Positions 34,006 through 42,462 of a stretch of DNA of 64,000 bases are shown here, piece after piece; positions within the stretch are counted from its first letter, which is position 1, and each line of letters starts with the position of its first letter. The notes beneath the pieces were generated by a model. It saw only the letters and a list, made by a program, of their open reading frames with translations, was not told where the DNA came from and did no database searches. This DNA is from a bacterium (GTDB lineage Bacteria > Planctomycetota > UBA1135 > UBA2386): positions 53,628 through 117,627 of the forward strand of contig JANSXC010000001.1 in assembly GCA_024743115.1 (NCBI GenBank). Direction: 5' to 3'. The position numbers and the translations under genes are program-made.

Positions 34006-34953
34006 TTGGCGGCGGAGTCGGCTGCCAACTCGGCTCGGGGCCGCGGGCTGCCCGACCACATCGAGCCGATGCTCGCGAAGATCGGCCGGCCGTTCGACTC
34101 GCCCGACCACTTCTTCGAGATCAAGTGGGACGGCGTCCGGGCGATGACCTACGTCGAGCGCGGCGAGCATCGCATGCACGGTCGCCGTCGGCGCGATCTG
34201 CGTGCTCGCTACCCGGAGCTCGAGTTCCTGGCCACGCTGCCGGACGGCACGGTGCTCGATGGTGAGCTGGTCGTGCTCGCCGCGGATGGCCGGCCCGACT
34301 TCCGCGCGATGATCTCGCGAGAGAACGCGAACGCCGTGGATGCGGCCCGTCGCGCGCGCCAGCAGCCGGTGGTCTACGTGGTCTTCGATCTGCTGTTCGA
34401 CGCCCACGAGTCCCTGCTGGGGCTGCCGTTCCGCGAGCGTCGGCCGCGCCTCGAGGCGTTCGTCGAACGCGCAGCCAACCCGCGGCTGCAGGTGTCGCAG
34501 GGGATTGCGGAGCGTGGCCTCGACTGGTTCGAAGCGGCCGTGGAACGGCAACTCGAGGGCATCGTCGCAAAGCGTCTCGATGCGCCCTACCGCCCGGGGG
34601 ACCGTTCGGAGGCCTGGCTCAAGATCAAGCCGGTGCAGTCCGTGCATTGTCTCGTCATGGGTTACGAGCCCGACGGCGACCGCGACTTCAAATCGCTCAT
34701 CATCGCTACCGACTTCGACGGCGTGCTGCAGTGCGTCGGCAAGGTCGGGTCCGGTCTCACCGAGTCGATGAAGGCCGAGCTGCGCGAGTGGATGTTCGCC
34801 CGGCGCACGGACCGCGCCCTGATCGAAACCGACCAGAACGGTTGCTGGATCGAACCGGGCTTGTTCTGTACGGTCAGTTTCGTCGAGCGAACGCCGAGCG
34901 GCGCGCTGCGAGCGCCAGTGTTCCAAGGCCTCGTTGAACCCGATCCCGAATGA
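34006..34953 (+). CDS. ATP-dependent DNA ligase, stand-alone
   Basis: 315 residues, comprising only the ligase core and OB domain. Adenylation motif I is intact: FFEIKWDGVRAM, with Lys40. Motif III-like YVVFDLLFDA, motif IV LEGIVAKRLDAPY and motif V WLKIKP are present; the DGELV site is VLDGELVVLAADG. This is the LigD ligase module without the other domains (like LigC). I take TTG 34006, one base after the ku stop, which leaves a 20-residue Ala/Ser-rich start before DHIEPMLAKIG; the ATG at 34069 is an alternative. It probably seals ends held by Ku, because the local LigD has a damaged ligase domain. Confidence 0.9.
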   Translation: MAAESAANSARGRGLPDHIEPMLAKIGRPFDSPDHFFEIKWDGVRAMTYVERGEHRMHGRRRRDLRARYPELEFLATLPDGTVLDGELVVLAADGRPDFRAMISRENANAVDAARRARQQPVVYVVFDLLFDAHESLLGLPFRERRPRLEAFVERAANPRLQVSQGIAERGLDWFEAAVERQLEGIVAKRLDAPYRPGDRSEAWLKIKPVQSVHCLVMGYEPDGDRDFKSLIIATDFDGVLQCVGKVGSGLTESMKAELREWMFARRTDRALIETDQNGCWIEPGLFCTVSFVERTPSGALRAPVFQGLVEPDPE

Positions 34954-35819
34954 CCACCGACTTCCGCGCGAACCAACGCACGTTCTCGGCGGATGACCTT
35001 GCCGAGTTGTGTGGCCTGCCGCCGGCAGTCGTGCGGCGCTGGATCGATCGCGAGTTGCTGCTGCCGCAGCGCGGTTCCGTCGGCGAGTTCTCGTTCCAGG
35101 CCATGGCGCGCGCGCGCACTCTCGCCAAGCTGTGGCGTGCCGGCTGGAACGCGCCGCGGATTGCGCATGCCTGGCGGCTGGCGCGGACCGTCATCGACGA
35201 TTCCGAGGAGGCGCTGACCGGTCTGCTCGCGAGCATCGGGCGGCGCCGACTCACCGTGCGCATGTCGGACGGCCGCCTCGTGGAGCCGGGCGGCCAGCTC
35301 GTCTTCGACTTCGAGCGTGCCGCGATCGCCGAGGGTGAGCCCGCGTTGCCGACGATGCGGGCCCCGAAGGCGTGGTTTGCGATCGCGGTCGAAGCGGAGG
35401 CAGCGGGTCGCATCGAGGACGCGGTACGCGCCTACGAGCACGCGCTCGAAGACGACAACCCCGAAGCGCACTTCAACCTCGGCAACTGTTACTACTCGAT
35501 CCGGCGCCGGCAGCAAGCCCGCGAGCGCTTCGAGACCGCGGTCGAACTGAGCCCGAACTACGCCGAGGCCTGGAACAACCTCGGGGTCGTGCGCGGTGAA
35601 CTCAACGACCGCGAAGGCGCGATCCTTGCGCTCGAACGCGCGCTCGCGATCGTGCCGCACTACGCGGATGCGCACTACAACCTCGCCGAAGCGCTGGCGG
35701 TCGCCGGGGATCTCGAGCGCGCGCGGCGGCACTGGCGGGCGTACCTGTCGTTCGATCCGAACAGTCGATGGGCGGATCAGGTCCGCCGTTACCTTCAGAT
35801 CAACGGCGAGCGCGACTGA
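34950..35819 (+). CDS. MerR-type HTH and TPR repeat protein
   Basis: 289 residues. N-terminal about 75 residues form a MerR-like winged HTH (FSADDLAELCGLPPAVVRRW, then GEFSFQAMARARTLAKLW). A central part (about 80-135) is of unclear fold. From about residue 140 to the end there are three to four TPR units (EAHFNLGNCYYSIRRRQQAR, AEAWNNLGVVRGELNDREGA, ADAHYNLAEALAVAGDLERA). Likely a transcription factor or scaffold. Its ATG overlaps the ligase stop by four bases, so it belongs to the ku-ligase operon and may control or serve it. This pairing is inference. Confidence 0.85.
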   Translation: MTTDFRANQRTFSADDLAELCGLPPAVVRRWIDRELLLPQRGSVGEFSFQAMARARTLAKLWRAGWNAPRIAHAWRLARTVIDDSEEALTGLLASIGRRRLTVRMSDGRLVEPGGQLVFDFERAAIAEGEPALPTMRAPKAWFAIAVEAEAAGRIEDAVRAYEHALEDDNPEAHFNLGNCYYSIRRRQQARERFETAVELSPNYAEAWNNLGVVRGELNDREGAILALERALAIVPHYADAHYNLAEALAVAGDLERARRHWRAYLSFDPNSRWADQVRRYLQINGERD

Positions 35820-35878
35820 CGCGCCGTCGAGGTCGCAGTCCTATCGGCGACGTTCCGTGACGTTCGTGCCCGACGACG

Positions 35879-37411
35879 ATGTCTGACTGCGGCGAAGTCC
35901 GTTCCGCGACCGACATGTTCGCGCCGCCAAACGGCCGGACACGGGTGGCGGTTTTCGCGGGTGAGCGCTACCCGGACCCGCGCGTTCTCGAGCGCCTTGC
36001 GCGACTCGAGCGACTGTTCGCCGGAGATCCGATGGAGCTGCGGCTGCTCCATCATCGTATCGGCGCGCCGGCGGAGATCGCCGATGAACTCCGCCCGCGG
36101 ATCGGTGCCGAGTTTCTGATCACCAACGATCAGCTGCAGCTGCACGAGGCCTTCGAGCATTTCTGGCGGGCGGCGCCGGATCGGCTGCAGGAGCACGTCA
36201 CGGGTGTCGCCGCCCTCACCCATCAGAGTGGGGCCGCGGTCGTGACGAATCGCGATTTCCGCAACGGTATGGCGGCGGCGCGGATCGCACAGGGTTGGCA
36301 TGCCGATGTCGTGGTCGCCGCTGGTGTCGGGCCGTGGTTGCTGCACGCATGGACCTGCGCCGAGCTGCTCGACCTGCCGCTTGTCGTCGTGCTCGATGAC
36401 CGGCACGAAGAGTCGGTGTTCCGCGCGCTGCTGCCCGAGCTGTGCGGGCGGGCGCGGGTCGTCGTGACGGACGGCGTGGCGAGTGAGGCGGTACCCGCGG
36501 GGGTGGCGGCAGTGGCGGCTGTGGACGCCAGGGCGGTGCGTGCCGCCATCCGTGGTTGCCTTGGCGGGGAGCGTGCGGCTGCTGCTCCCGTTCTGGGCTT
36601 CCCCGCTGCCTATGTCGGCCACGAGGTGGAAAGTGCGGCTCGTGCCGCTGATGAGCCACGTGCGTTCGTGGTTCTCGGCGACGAGCGTACCGGCACGACG
36701 ATGCTCGTGGACTTGTTGCGTGGCCAGGACGGGGTCTGGTGCGCCGACGAGATCTTCAACCCGCGTCAGATCTGCGAGGGGCGGATCAGCTGGCCCGGGG
36801 CGTCGGACGCCGAGCGTGAGCAGCTGGTGCGCTGGCGCAGCGCAGCACCGGCGAGAGTGCTCACGGAACTACGCCGTTCGGCGGCCAAGGCGGGTGCCCG
36901 CTGGGCCGGGTTCAAGCTGCTCTACTCGCACGGGACGGCCGATGGTCGGGTGCTGCAGCCGCTCGTCATGGATCGTGAGTTCTTCGTCGTCGACATGCGT
37001 CGCCGGAATCGCCTGCGGCGCTGGGTGTCGTTCTGTCGCGCGACTGCGTCCGATGCGTGGTACTCGCGAGGGACGCCGCAACCGGTGGCGGGTGCGGTCA
37101 CGATCGATCCCGAGTCGATGCTGCGCAGCTTCGTGCTCGGCGAACTGCTCGAAGCGCGCTACCGCGCCCTGTTCGGCGCGCACCGCTACCTCCAGCTGAC
37201 CTACGAGGACGTGGTCGATGATCTGGCGGCCGCGGTTCGGCAACTGGGCGATCACTTTGGCGATGACTGTGGCGAACGCTTCGCGGTGGTCGCGCCACGG
37301 AGCCGCAAGACCGGCAGCGGGGGCTTGCGTGATGCGATCGCGAACCATGACGAGGTCGCCGCGACGTTGCGCCGTACGCGTTGGCAGGCTCTGCTCGAGG
37401 AGCCGTCATGA
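35879..37411 (+). CDS. Sulfotransferase domain protein with N-terminal Rossmann-like region
   Basis: 510 residues in two parts. The C-terminal domain (about residues 260-500) resembles a sulfotransferase: the 5'-phosphosulfate loop FVVLGDERTGTTMLVDLL, then WCADEIFNP and a later RYLQLTYEDVVDDL. It would transfer sulfate from PAPS. The N-terminal about 240 residues begin RVAVFAGERYPDPRVLERL and contain alternating strand-helix units as in a GT-B-like half, but no family is certain. ATG 35879 is used; alternatives a few codons later would not change the domains. ATGA overlaps the DUF6473-like gene. Confidence 0.8.
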   Translation: MSDCGEVRSATDMFAPPNGRTRVAVFAGERYPDPRVLERLARLERLFAGDPMELRLLHHRIGAPAEIADELRPRIGAEFLITNDQLQLHEAFEHFWRAAPDRLQEHVTGVAALTHQSGAAVVTNRDFRNGMAAARIAQGWHADVVVAAGVGPWLLHAWTCAELLDLPLVVVLDDRHEESVFRALLPELCGRARVVVTDGVASEAVPAGVAAVAAVDARAVRAAIRGCLGGERAAAAPVLGFPAAYVGHEVESAARAADEPRAFVVLGDERTGTTMLVDLLRGQDGVWCADEIFNPRQICEGRISWPGASDAEREQLVRWRSAAPARVLTELRRSAAKAGARWAGFKLLYSHGTADGRVLQPLVMDREFFVVDMRRRNRLRRWVSFCRATASDAWYSRGTPQPVAGAVTIDPESMLRSFVLGELLEARYRALFGAHRYLQLTYEDVVDDLAAAVRQLGDHFGDDCGERFAVVAPRSRKTGSGGLRDAIANHDEVAATLRRTRWQALLEEPS

Positions 37412-38247
37412 GCGGGATCTACCAGGAACACGACGCGCCGCACTACGACTACGACCTGGTGCGCGTTCCGGGGCTCGGTGACGAACGCTTTCGCGGGCCC
37501 GTGCCGGATCTATCGCAGCCGTACTTCGCCGTCGTGGGCGGTGCGCAGGCGTTCGGCCGGTTCACGGCGACGCCGTTCCCGCACCAGCTGGCCACGCGCC
37601 TCGGTTTGCCCTGCCTCAATCTCGGGATTGGCGGCGCCGGACCGCGGTGGGCGCTGCAGCCGGCCGTGCTCGCTCTGTTGACGAAAGCGCGATTCGTCGT
37701 CGTGCAGATGTTCTCGGGCCGCAGCGCGAGCAACTCGTGGTTCGACAACTCCGAGCATGGCCGCAACAGCGGCCGGCTCGTCGGTCACGACCTGCACGTC
37801 GCGTTCGAAGCCGCGTTCGATCTGGTGCTCGCGCGCGGCGACCGCCGCCTCACCAAACGCATCGTCGCCGAGACGCGCGAAGACTTCGCGTTCTACACCG
37901 GGGAACTCGCGCGCGTCCTGCCCGTGCCGACCGTCCTGCTGTGGCTGTCGCAACGCGAGCCCGATTACGAGCCGGACTGGGCGACGAACTTCGGTTGCTC
38001 CAATCACTACCCGCAGTTCATCGACGCCGCGACGCTCGGCCGCATCCGACCCGAATACGACGCCTACGTGGAATGCGCCTCGGCGGTCGGGTTGCCGCAG
38101 CGCCTCTGGCCGTCCGACGTCGATGTCCTCGGCGCAGACCGCGGCGCCGATGGGTTGGTGGAGAACCGCTACTACCCGTCGCCGCAGATGCACGATCTCG
38201 CGGCGGAGCTTCTCGAGCCCGTCTGTCGCGAGCTGCAGCGCGGGTGA
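37408..38247 (+). CDS. DUF6473-like protein
   Basis: 279 residues. Opens YQEHDAPHYDYDLVRVPGLG, then FRGPVPDLSQPYFAVVGGAQ and GRFTATPFPHQLATRLGLP, the pattern I associate with DUF6473 proteins near sulfotransferases; the match is from memory. SGNH-like features are possible (LNLGIGGAGPRW). No signal peptide. The start overlaps the sulfotransferase gene by four bases. Function unknown; a role in a sulfated glycan pathway is a guess from the neighbour. Confidence 0.72.
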   Translation: MSGIYQEHDAPHYDYDLVRVPGLGDERFRGPVPDLSQPYFAVVGGAQAFGRFTATPFPHQLATRLGLPCLNLGIGGAGPRWALQPAVLALLTKARFVVVQMFSGRSASNSWFDNSEHGRNSGRLVGHDLHVAFEAAFDLVLARGDRRLTKRIVAETREDFAFYTGELARVLPVPTVLLWLSQREPDYEPDWATNFGCSNHYPQFIDAATLGRIRPEYDAYVECASAVGLPQRLWPSDVDVLGADRGADGLVENRYYPSPQMHDLAAELLEPVCRELQRG

Positions 38248-38263
38248 CCGGCCGACGCCCGAC

Positions 38264-40153
38264 CTACTTCGCGGACCCTCCCGCGCCCCGCTGCATGAGC
38301 TGCTTCAGTTCGTCGAGGTGGTCCTCGTAGACCGCGCGCGGATTGCAGTCGTGCTTCATACACAGCGCCGCGGCCATGCCGACGATCTCGCCCATCATGC
38401 CGCAGGTCTGCATGACGCGGACGGCGCCGAGTGCTTCGTGGGTGACGCTGATGTCGCGTCCGGCCATGAAGAGGTTGTCGATGTTGCGGCTGTAGAGCGC
38501 GCGGTAGGGCGCCCAGTAGGGGCCCTTGTACTTGTAGCCCTTGCCGCGGGTGTAGTCGGAGATGAACTCGTCGCCCTCGTGGCCCTTGGCGAACTCCGCG
38601 CGCGGGAAATGCAGGTCGATGTGCCACGTGCACGGGAATGCCGCGTCGGGGAACGGTTTCATCGCGTGGAAGTCGTCGCCCGTCAGGATGACGTCGCCGA
38701 GGAGCCGGCGGGACTCGCGCTTGCCTGCGATGAACGCGGCCCACTTCAGGCGGTGGTTGGGATGCCGGCCGTCGACGTTCTTGAGCGCGTCCCAGGCGCC
38801 GTACATGGCGCGCAGGTTCTGGTCGCGCATGCGTTCGAGGTCGGTGATCGGATGGCGATCGAAACCGGTCTCCCAGAACCAGCCGCCGAGCTGGCCGAGG
38901 CTGCCGTTCTTGCGGCCCGGGAACGGCTTGTCGGACAGGTCGACGGCCCATGGGCAGCGCGGGAACGGCGCGGGTTCGTTCGACGTCACGAAGTTGAGTG
39001 ACAGCGGATCGTCGGGGTCCTCGCACTCGCAGCGCAGCTGGTACTCGTTCTTCTCGACGTTGCCGACGTTCCACAAGTTGCTGACGCCCATGTGGCCCTT
39101 GCCGGTCATGTCGAAGTCGGCGCCGACGAGTGCGCCGACGACCCCGTCGCCAGTCGAGTCGAGGAACCAGCGCGCGGCGATCCGCTGCCGGCGACCGCTG
39201 CGTGTGTGTTGGGCGATGACCGCGTGGACGTGTTTGCCGTTCTCGGCCTCGGCGGCGTTGACCCGGTGTTCGAGCAGTAGCGTCAGGTTGGCTTCGGCGC
39301 GTGCGAGGTCGAGCTTGCGGCGGTCCTCGTAGATGTCGGCATTCCGGGCATTGCCGTCGCCGCGGCCCTTCTTGCGCACGAGCTCGCGCACGACGTCACC
39401 GATGTGCGGATACGGCTCGTGATTCGTGTGGCCCTCGGGCCAGACCCGGACCTCCGAGCTACCGTTGCCGCCGAGCACGGGGCGGTCCTGGATCAGCGCG
39501 ACGCGCAGGCCGAGCCGCGCCGCCGTGATGGCCGCGGCCGTTCCGGCGATGCCGCCACCCGTCACCGCGAGGTCGAACGTGCCGCCGTCCGCGGGCGCGC
39601 GGTCCCAGCCGAGCAGCCGGCCGCGCAGTTCTGCGAGCGCGTCGCCGCCATCAGGGGGAACGAACGCGGCGTCGCGCACGAACAGGATCGCATCGCATCG
39701 CCCTTCGAAGCCCGTGAGATCATGGAGCGTGAGTTGCGCCGTCGTATCGACCGTCGCGGAGCCGCCGGCCTGCCAGTGCCATTCGGCGCCTGCGATGCCG
39801 AACGTCGTCTTGAGCTCGACGCCGTCGACGTGGAGTTTGAAGCGACCCGGCGCGCCGGGCGCGTTCCACGGCGCGACCCAGTCGCGCGTGCGAACGAAGA
39901 CGCGGTACTCGCCAGCGGCGGGGAAGGTCACTACGGTCGTCGCGTCCTTGACCGGAATCCCGAGCCCGTGCGCGAGCAGCATCGGCGAGCCCATGAAGTC
40001 CATGAACTGCTGATCGACGACCCAGCCGCCGGTGTCCGCGAAGGACTCGGCCTCGACGAGCACGAGGCCGGCGGTCGCCGACCTGGCCTGGCCGGCGAGG
40101 TCCGGGAGCGGGAGCGCGGCCAGAAGGCCGAGGAGCCATGCTGCTGTCCTCAT
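38264..40153 (-). CDS. Exported FAD-dependent oxidoreductase with N-terminal ligand-binding-like domain
   Basis: 629 residues. Signal peptide MRTAAWLLGLLAALPLPDLAG. Residues about 30-190 form a beta-rich domain (AESFADTGGWVVDQQF, AGEYRVFVRTRDWV) like the accessory domains of secreted polysaccharide enzymes. From about residue 200: FAD site DLAVTGGGIAGTAAAITAAR, then NGSSEVRVWPEGH, RWFLDSTGDGVVGALVGADF and a C-terminal NLFMAGRDISVTHEALGAVR. This is the FAD oxidoreductase class (sometimes annotated as xanthan-lyase-like) common in planctomycetes. It lies 17 bases after the ligD stop on the same strand. Substrate unknown. Confidence 0.87.
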   Translation of the reverse strand: MRTAAWLLGLLAALPLPDLAGQARSATAGLVLVEAESFADTGGWVVDQQFMDFMGSPMLLAHGLGIPVKDATTVVTFPAAGEYRVFVRTRDWVAPWNAPGAPGRFKLHVDGVELKTTFGIAGAEWHWQAGGSATVDTTAQLTLHDLTGFEGRCDAILFVRDAAFVPPDGGDALAELRGRLLGWDRAPADGGTFDLAVTGGGIAGTAAAITAARLGLRVALIQDRPVLGGNGSSEVRVWPEGHTNHEPYPHIGDVVRELVRKKGRGDGNARNADIYEDRRKLDLARAEANLTLLLEHRVNAAEAENGKHVHAVIAQHTRSGRRQRIAARWFLDSTGDGVVGALVGADFDMTGKGHMGVSNLWNVGNVEKNEYQLRCECEDPDDPLSLNFVTSNEPAPFPRCPWAVDLSDKPFPGRKNGSLGQLGGWFWETGFDRHPITDLERMRDQNLRAMYGAWDALKNVDGRHPNHRLKWAAFIAGKRESRRLLGDVILTGDDFHAMKPFPDAAFPCTWHIDLHFPRAEFAKGHEGDEFISDYTRGKGYKYKGPYWAPYRALYSRNIDNLFMAGRDISVTHEALGAVRVMQTCGMMGEIVGMAAALCMKHDCNPRAVYEDHLDELKQLMQRGAGGSAK

Positions 40154-40170
40154 GGCGGGACCGTAGCCGA

Positions 40171-42234
40171 TCAGCGACCCTCGAGAACCTCTTGGAGTGC
40201 GCCAATCGCCGCGACGAGATCCTGGCGATCCTCGAGTGCGAGGCGGAACAGGTCGCCGTGCGTCTGCACGCGCTCGGGTACGGAGTGGATCGTGAAGTTG
40301 CGCGGAGACAGGTCGTGGTCCTCGAGTTCGTCCCAGAACAGCGGTGTCGACACGCTCGCGCCGCGCACCGGCCGCACCGAGTAGGGCGGCACGATCGTCT
40401 GGCTGCGACGGTTCTGCAGGAAGTCGAGGTAGACCTTGCCGTCGCGTTGGCTCGGCAGGCGCTCGACGGTCGAGATGTCGGGCAGCTCGCGGGCGAGGAC
40501 GCGCGCGACGGCCTCGATGAACATGCGCGCGTGGTCGTAGGTGTAGTGGGGTAGGAGCGGCACGAAGACGTGCATCCCGTTCTTGCCCGAAGTCTTGAGC
40601 GCAGGTCGGATACCGATGCCGCGCAGCAGCTTGCCCGCCGCGCGCGCGATGCGCACGACGTGCGAGAACGGTGCGTCCTTGGGGTCGATGTCGAGGACGG
40701 CGTAGTCGGGTCGGTCCAGGCTCTCGACGCGTGACAGCCACGGGTGGAGGTCGATGCTGCCGAGGTTGGCGCAGTAGATCAGCGTCTCGACATCGTCGAT
40801 CACATGGTGCGGCACCGTCTCGTCGTCGTGCGGGATCGCGACCGTGCGCACCCAGTCGGGCGTGCCGTCCTTGGCCTCGCGCTGATAGAACGACTTGCCG
40901 TCGATACCGTCGGGGAAGCGGTTGAGGTGCACGGGGCGGTCGCGCAGATGCGGCAGTATGACGTCGGCGATCGCCTGGTAGTACGCGAGCAGGTCGCCCT
41001 TGGTGTGACCCTCGGCCGGCCAGTAGACCTTGCCGAGGTTCGTCGGTCGGAAACGGACGCGCAGGCTCGCACTCCTGTTCTCGGCCGTGGCCGCGGCGTG
41101 GTCATCGACGTCGTCATCATCGACCGTAGCGCTCGGTTCCGCGGCGACGGCCGAGATCCGAACCCACTCCGTGGACTCGCCCGCGAGGTAGGGCGCGGTG
41201 CCGCGCTTCCCGATCGCTGCCGGCAGCCCGGCGCCCTGGATGGCCTGCAGAAGCGCTGGGCCGTTGCCCGCGACGTGATCGGCGTAGAGCAGCCGCGGGT
41301 GCTCCGGGATCAAGGTGCGCAGCGCCGCCTTGCGGTCGAACAACGGCAGGTCGCGGAGGTCGAACTCCTCCCACTGCACGAGGTCGAACGCGTAGTAGAC
41401 GATGCGTTCGTGGTCGCCGCTGGCGAGTGCTGTGTCGAGTGCGGCGCGGGAAGGCTTGCCGTGGTCGTCGAGTGCGACGAGCACGCCGTCGAGCGTCGCG
41501 CGATCGCAGCGCAACTCGGCCAAGGCCTCGACCAGCGCGGTGGGGGGCGCGTCGAGGTCGAGTACGTTCGTTTGCTCCCCGTCCTTCCGGGCGAACGCGC
41601 GCCGGCCGAGGAACTCCATTTCGAACACCCATCCCGGGTCGGCGAACGCCGCGCGTTCGGCGCCCGCGCGCATCGGTTCGAGGTGTCCGTCGGACTCGAA
41701 CGCGGGCGCGAGCTCGAGGTCGATACCGAGGGCGTTGTCGCGCGAATGGCCCGAGAAGCAGTCGCGCGACTTGAACAGCAGCCAGCTGTTCTTCGATTGC
41801 TGCGTGCGCACGAGATGCCATTCGCCGCGCAGCTTGCGGCCGTAGAGGCGGACCTTGATTTCGCCTTTCGCGATCGCGTCGTCCCAGTCCGTGTATTTGA
41901 CGAGTTCGTAGTGGCCGCGGTCCCAGATCGTCATCGTGCCCGCGCCGTACTGCCCCTTCGGAATGCGGCCGTGAAAGTGCTCGTACTCGATCGGGTGGTC
42001 CTCGGTTCGCACCGCGAGCCGCTTCTCCTTGCCGTCGTAGCAGAAGCCCTTCGGCACGGCCCACGAGCACAGCACGCCGCCCTGTTCGAGGCGCAGGTCG
42101 TAGTGCAGGTTGCGGGCCTCGTGGCGGTGTACGACGAAGCGCCGGTCTGCGCCGGCGCGGAGCGGTGCCGGCGCGGGCTCGGGCGTCTGCCCGAAGTCGC
42201 GCTTCTTGCGGTAGTCGGCGAGTGGGTCGCGCAT
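40171..42234 (-). CDS. ligD: DNA ligase D with phosphoesterase and polymerase domains and a degenerate ligase domain
   Basis: 687 residues, in the order phosphoesterase, ligase-like, polymerase. Phosphoesterase, about 30-170: FVVHRHEARNLHYDLRLE and TEDHPIEY carry the expected metal ligands H38, H44, D46 and H80. Ligase-like, about 195-360: the nucleotidyl motif E-[LI]-K-x-D-G is EMEFLG (residues 205-210), so the adenylated lysine is replaced by Glu207; the DGE site is DGV, motif IV reads LPAAIGKR and motif V is WVRIS, so several catalytic residues are lost. Polymerase, about 395-680: AVLDIDPKD holds the metal-binding aspartates. It should trim and fill ends but not seal them. The intact ligase lies beside ku. 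Confidence 0.92.
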   Translation of the reverse strand: MRDPLADYRKKRDFGQTPEPAPAPLRAGADRRFVVHRHEARNLHYDLRLEQGGVLCSWAVPKGFCYDGKEKRLAVRTEDHPIEYEHFHGRIPKGQYGAGTMTIWDRGHYELVKYTDWDDAIAKGEIKVRLYGRKLRGEWHLVRTQQSKNSWLLFKSRDCFSGHSRDNALGIDLELAPAFESDGHLEPMRAGAERAAFADPGWVFEMEFLGRRAFARKDGEQTNVLDLDAPPTALVEALAELRCDRATLDGVLVALDDHGKPSRAALDTALASGDHERIVYYAFDLVQWEEFDLRDLPLFDRKAALRTLIPEHPRLLYADHVAGNGPALLQAIQGAGLPAAIGKRGTAPYLAGESTEWVRISAVAAEPSATVDDDDVDDHAAATAENRSASLRVRFRPTNLGKVYWPAEGHTKGDLLAYYQAIADVILPHLRDRPVHLNRFPDGIDGKSFYQREAKDGTPDWVRTVAIPHDDETVPHHVIDDVETLIYCANLGSIDLHPWLSRVESLDRPDYAVLDIDPKDAPFSHVVRIARAAGKLLRGIGIRPALKTSGKNGMHVFVPLLPHYTYDHARMFIEAVARVLARELPDISTVERLPSQRDGKVYLDFLQNRRSQTIVPPYSVRPVRGASVSTPLFWDELEDHDLSPRNFTIHSVPERVQTHGDLFRLALEDRQDLVAAIGALQEVLEGR

Positions 42235-42272
42235 CGCGAATCGTGAGATCGTCGGCCTGGTCGCGCTGTTTT

Positions 42273-42339
42273 GCGAGCGTGTCCGCTCTGCGAGCGGTCT
42301 CGCCCGCGGGTTGTCGCAACCCGCTCACGCCATCATAAG
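42273..42339 (+). promoter_or_regulatory. Candidate regulatory block upstream of first tandem lipoprotein
   Basis: CCGCTC (42283-42288) and GAGCGG (42292-42297) form a six-pair stem around three bases, nested in an outer GCGAG/CTCGC. A second stem follows, GCGGGTTG (42306-42313) with CAACCCGC (42317-42324). A weak promoter guess is TTGTCG (42311-42316), 17 bases, CATAAG (42334-42339). A very similar block precedes the second lipoprotein. It lies in the 228-base gap between divergent ligD and the lipoprotein. Confidence 0.45.
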
Positions 42340-42462
42340 CATGTTGTTCGCGAAGGCTTGAGTGCGGCGCCAAAACCGCCGAGCGCGCCGGTGTCTCGCT
42401 GGCAGGACGGTCGTTCTGGCCTTTTTCCGGGTGGCATCGCGCTTGCGAAGGGGGTGTTCGTC

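Noticed and set aside
34006..34068. Twenty-one extra N-terminal codons on the stand-alone ligase, from a TTG start
   Set aside because: Not rejected outright; kept in the gene call because the TTG follows ku by one base, but an ATG at 34069 would remove them and cannot be excluded.
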